From Gordonia liuliyuniae (lineage in GTDB: Bacteria; Actinomycetota; Actinomycetes; Mycobacteriales; Mycobacteriaceae), in contig NZ_JAKKOT010000008.1 of the NCBI RefSeq assembly GCF_021739025.1, positions 1 through 64,000 on the forward strand: DNA of 64,000 bases. Direction: 5' to 3'. Positions 61,915-64,000 of this stretch are shown here, piece by piece. Each line of letters opens with the position of its first letter. The first letter of the stretch is position 1. The position numbers were made by a program, and so were the translations under genes. The notes below the pieces were generated by a model that saw only the letters and a list, made by a program, of their open reading frames with translations, was not told the origin of the DNA and made no database searches.

Positions 61915-61998
61915 ACAATACTAAGGCTCGGACGAATCGTTTGTCGAAGCGATGCGTGAACGTGCATCTGTCACCGTCGCCGATCGCCGTATTCTCCG

Positions 61999-63336
61999 AT
62001 GGTTACGCTGGAGGACATGACGGGTCGACACCTCCCGCGGCGGCTGGCACTGATCTCCGTGCACACGTCGCCGCTCGCGCAGCCGGGGACCGGCGACGCC
62101 GGCGGACTCAACGTCTACGTGTGGCAGACCGCGACCCGTCTGGCGCGGCGCGGCGTGGAAGTTGAGATCTTCACGCGGGCAACGTCGTCGGCCGACGAAC
62201 CGAGCGTCGAGGCCGCTCCCGGGGTCACCGTGCGCCACGTGCCGGCCGGACCGTTCGACGGCCTCGACAAACGTGATCTGCCCGGACAGCTGTGCGCGTT
62301 CTCGGCCAATGTGCTGCGCGCCGAAGCGGCGCAGGATCCCGGTTACTACGACTTGATCCACTCTCACTACTGGCTGTCCGGTCAAGTCGGCTGGCTGGCC
62401 CGCGACCGGTGGGGCGTCCCGCTGGTGCACACTGCGCACACGCTCGCCGCGGTCAAGAACGCGTCGCTCGCGATCGGCGACACCGCGGAACCGATGCTGC
62501 GCGTCATCGGTGAGCAGCAGGTGGTCGACGAAGCTGACCGGCTGGTGGTGAACACGGCGACCGAGGGTTCGGAACTGGTCGACCTGTACGGAGCCGATCC
62601 GTCGCGGGTGGACGTCGTCGTCCCGGGGGCGGACCTGGACCGGTATTCGCCAGGATCCAAGCTCGCGGCGCGCGCGAAGCTCGGCCTCGACCCCGACGAC
62701 GTGCTCGTCACATTCGTCGGTCGCATCCAGCCGCTGAAAGCGCCCGACGTGCTCTTGCGGGCCATGGCGCCGTTGATCCACGCCGACCGCACCGGCCGAC
62801 TGCGGCTCCTCGTCGTCGGCGGACCGTCGGGCAACGGCGCCGGTCTGCCGGAGACACTCATCGAGCTGGCCGCCGAACTCGGCGTGACCGAACGGGTCAC
62901 GTTCCTGCCGCCCCAGGCGCCCGACGATCTCGCTCAGGTGTACCGGGCGTCCGATCTCGTCTCCGTCCCCAGTTACTCGGAGAGCTTCGGGCTGGTCGCC
63001 GTCGAAGCGCAGGCGTGTGGGATCCCCGTGCTGGCCGCCGACGTCGGCGGTCTGTGCGTGGCGGTCGCCGACGGCGTGACCGGACAACTCGTCGCCGGAC
63101 ACGGCATCGCGGAGTGGACCGAGTCGCTGGCGGGTCTGCTCGCGGACCCAGATCGGCTGCGCGCGATGGGGGTGCGGGCCGCGGTACACGCCGAGAAGTT
63201 CTCGTGGGAGCACACCACCGATGCGTTGCTGGCCAGCTACGACCGTGCTCTCGTCGGGTACCGCGGGGTCGGCGGGCGCGGAACCGGCCGGTTCGGTCTG
63301 CGCCGTCGGCGTGGGCGGACCCGGCTGACGGTGTGA
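61999..63336 (+). CDS. mshA: MshA, D-inositol-3-phosphate glycosyltransferase
   Basis: A 445-residue GT4 enzyme making the first step of mycothiol synthesis (UDP-GlcNAc plus inositol 3-phosphate). [66 protein letters not shown] and [17 protein letters not shown] are family signatures. ATG 61999 is used; a second ATG at 62017 follows GGAGG closely and could be the true start. It is adjacent to a YbjN gene as in M. tuberculosis (Rv0486-Rv0487). Confidence 0.94.
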   Translation: MVTLEDMTGRHLPRRLALISVHTSPLAQPGTGDAGGLNVYVWQTATRLARRGVEVEIFTRATSSADEPSVEAAPGVTVRHVPAGPFDGLDKRDLPGQLCAFSANVLRAEAAQDPGYYDLIHSHYWLSGQVGWLARDRWGVPLVHTAHTLAAVKNASLAIGDTAEPMLRVIGEQQVVDEADRLVVNTATEGSELVDLYGADPSRVDVVVPGADLDRYSPGSKLAARAKLGLDPDDVLVTFVGRIQPLKAPDVLLRAMAPLIHADRTGRLRLLVVGGPSGNGAGLPETLIELAAELGVTERVTFLPPQAPDDLAQVYRASDLVSVPSYSESFGLVAVEAQACGIPVLAADVGGLCVAVADGVTGQLVAGHGIAEWTESLAGLLADPDRLRAMGVRAAVHAEKFSWEHTTDALLASYDRALVGYRGVGGRGTGRFGLRRRRGRTRLTV

Positions 63337-63382
63337 GCATTCCCCGCACTTCGAGTGCAGCGGATCGACGGATGGAGACCAT

Positions 63383-63958
63383 ATGACCACGACCGACTAC
63401 ACCGCGACGTTGCGGGCCGCCCTCGACGAATCGGGGATCGACTACGCACGCAAGTCCTCCGGTGGCGCGAAATCCGAGCATCTCGTCGTCGAACTGCCCG
63501 GCGAGAAGAAGCTCAAGACGACGGTCCTGCTGACGGCGGGCATGCACGGGGTCCGAGTGGAGGCGTTCGTGTGCCGTCGCGCCGACGAGGAACTCGAAGC
63601 GGTCTACCGGTACCTACTCAAGCGCAACCGGCGGCTGTACGGCGTCGCCTACACCATCGACAATGCGGGCGACATCTACCTGGTCGGCCGGATCTCGGCG
63701 GACGCAGTCAGCCGCGACGAGATCGACCGCGTGCTCGGGCAAGTCCTGGAAGCCGCCGACGGCGACTTCAATCAGATCCTGGAGATCGGTTTCCTCACGT
63801 CGATCAAACGCGAGTGGGCGTGGCGATCCGCGCGCGGCGAGCCCATGAAGAACCTGGAGGCGTTCGCCCACCTGATCGACCCCGATGACCTGCCGGAGAT
63901 CCCGCCGCTAGCTGAATCGGGCGCACTCGACGACATAGGTGAGCCGTCCGGGGAGTGA
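63383..63958 (+). CDS. YbjN-domain protein, Rv0487-like
   Basis: A 191-residue YbjN-family protein (EHLVVELPGEKKLKTTVLLTAGMHGVRVEAFVCRRADEELEAVYRYLLKRNRRLYGVAYTIDNAGDIYLVGRI), structurally like a type III secretion chaperone; the role is unknown. ATG 63383 follows GGATGGAG. It is probably cotranscribed with mshA. In M. tuberculosis a phosphoglycerate mutase follows, so the next gene beyond the window may be gpm1. The last 42 bases of the window hold nothing recognisable. Confidence 0.9.
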   Translation: MTTTDYTATLRAALDESGIDYARKSSGGAKSEHLVVELPGEKKLKTTVLLTAGMHGVRVEAFVCRRADEELEAVYRYLLKRNRRLYGVAYTIDNAGDIYLVGRISADAVSRDEIDRVLGQVLEAADGDFNQILEIGFLTSIKREWAWRSARGEPMKNLEAFAHLIDPDDLPEIPPLAESGALDDIGEPSGE

Positions 63959-64000
63959 ACCGCCGACAGTGACAACAGGGATTGGTATGGTCGGGCGGAT

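Noticed and set aside
61921-63390. 489-codon antisense frame over mshA
   Set aside because: It is a shadow of mshA, whose GT4 motifs are unmistakable.

Overview
The window is high-GC DNA from a mycolic-acid actinobacterium (order Mycobacteriales). It resembles Gordonia, Rhodococcus or Williamsia more than Mycobacterium itself. The reasons are a near-complete sterol side-chain and ring-C/D catabolic cluster with an mce4 steroid importer, mycothiol synthesis (mshA), DisA, CarD and LpqE, and gene order that follows Mycobacterium tuberculosis Rv3492c-Rv3553 and Rv3579c-Rv3592. The genus is inferred from gene content and order; I could not run a search.

Layout. (1) 1-225: the 3' end of a 5S rRNA and two terminator hairpins. 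(2) 226-21725: sterol catabolism. This holds ipdC-ipdB-ipdA-echA20 (ring C/D) divergent from two SDR genes across a KstR2-type operator. Next come a GNAT-like gene, a fadD, a Ddn-like protein, fadA5, cyp125 and a ketosteroid-isomerase-like gene, then a DoxX/HxlR pair. Last is a module like the one needed for C-24-branched sterols: ltp4, ltp3, a DUF35 protein, an F420-type LLM enzyme, a thioesterase/TetR pair, echA19, fadD19 and a nitronate-monooxygenase-like flavoprotein. (3) 21736-24169: a zinc-starvation ribosome module inserted in the sterol cluster. rpmE2 and a CobW-like mrf/Rv0106 homologue run leftward; rpmB2, rpmG2, a strikingly short rpsN2 and rpsR2 run rightward; two Zur-like boxes lie between. 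(4) 24192-39938: fadD17-fadE27-fadE26, divergent from fdxD, hsd4A, yrbE4A-B, mce4A-F and two Mce-associated genes. (5) 40063-42751: a KstR-linked aldehyde dehydrogenase, the haem-degrading monooxygenase mhuD and an alpha/beta hydrolase. (6) 42776-53386: a housekeeping block of mutY, canB, disA, radA, lpqE, carD, ispD, ispF, cysS and an rRNA/tRNA methyltransferase, syntenic with M. tuberculosis. (7) 53431-59289: DUF2252, PAP2, a 5-oxoprolinase subunit A homologue, a carboxylesterase and a small lipoprotein. (8) 59296-61864: the zinc importer znuA-znuC-znuB behind a third Zur-like box. (9) 61999-63958: mshA and a YbjN-family gene. The last 42 bases hold no recognisable gene.

How it fits together. 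Mce4/YrbE4 should import sterols. FadD17 and FadD19 activate side-chain acids, after CYP125 oxidises C26. FadE26/27, EchA19, Hsd4A and FadA5 carry out side-chain beta-oxidation, and Ltp3/Ltp4 with the DUF35 protein perform aldol cleavage. EchA20 and IpdAB open rings D and C, with IpdC acting just before. At least eight palindromes of the TnnAACnnGTTnnA (KstR) type sit at these promoters, and at several the operator overlaps a TAGTnT -10 element. The pathway is incomplete here: kshAB, kstD, hsaABCD, ltp2 and kstR are not in the window. A second theme is zinc: alternative Cys-poor ribosomal proteins, an Mrf-like factor and ZnuABC, all under Zur-like boxes.

Most notable oddities: a zinc-independent S14 reduced to 38 codons by what looks like an in-frame internal deletion; a CobW-like Mrf homologue without a P-loop; a 23-bp palindrome near the likely start of the KstR-linked aldehyde dehydrogenase transcript; and mutY/canB start codons that overlap on opposite strands.
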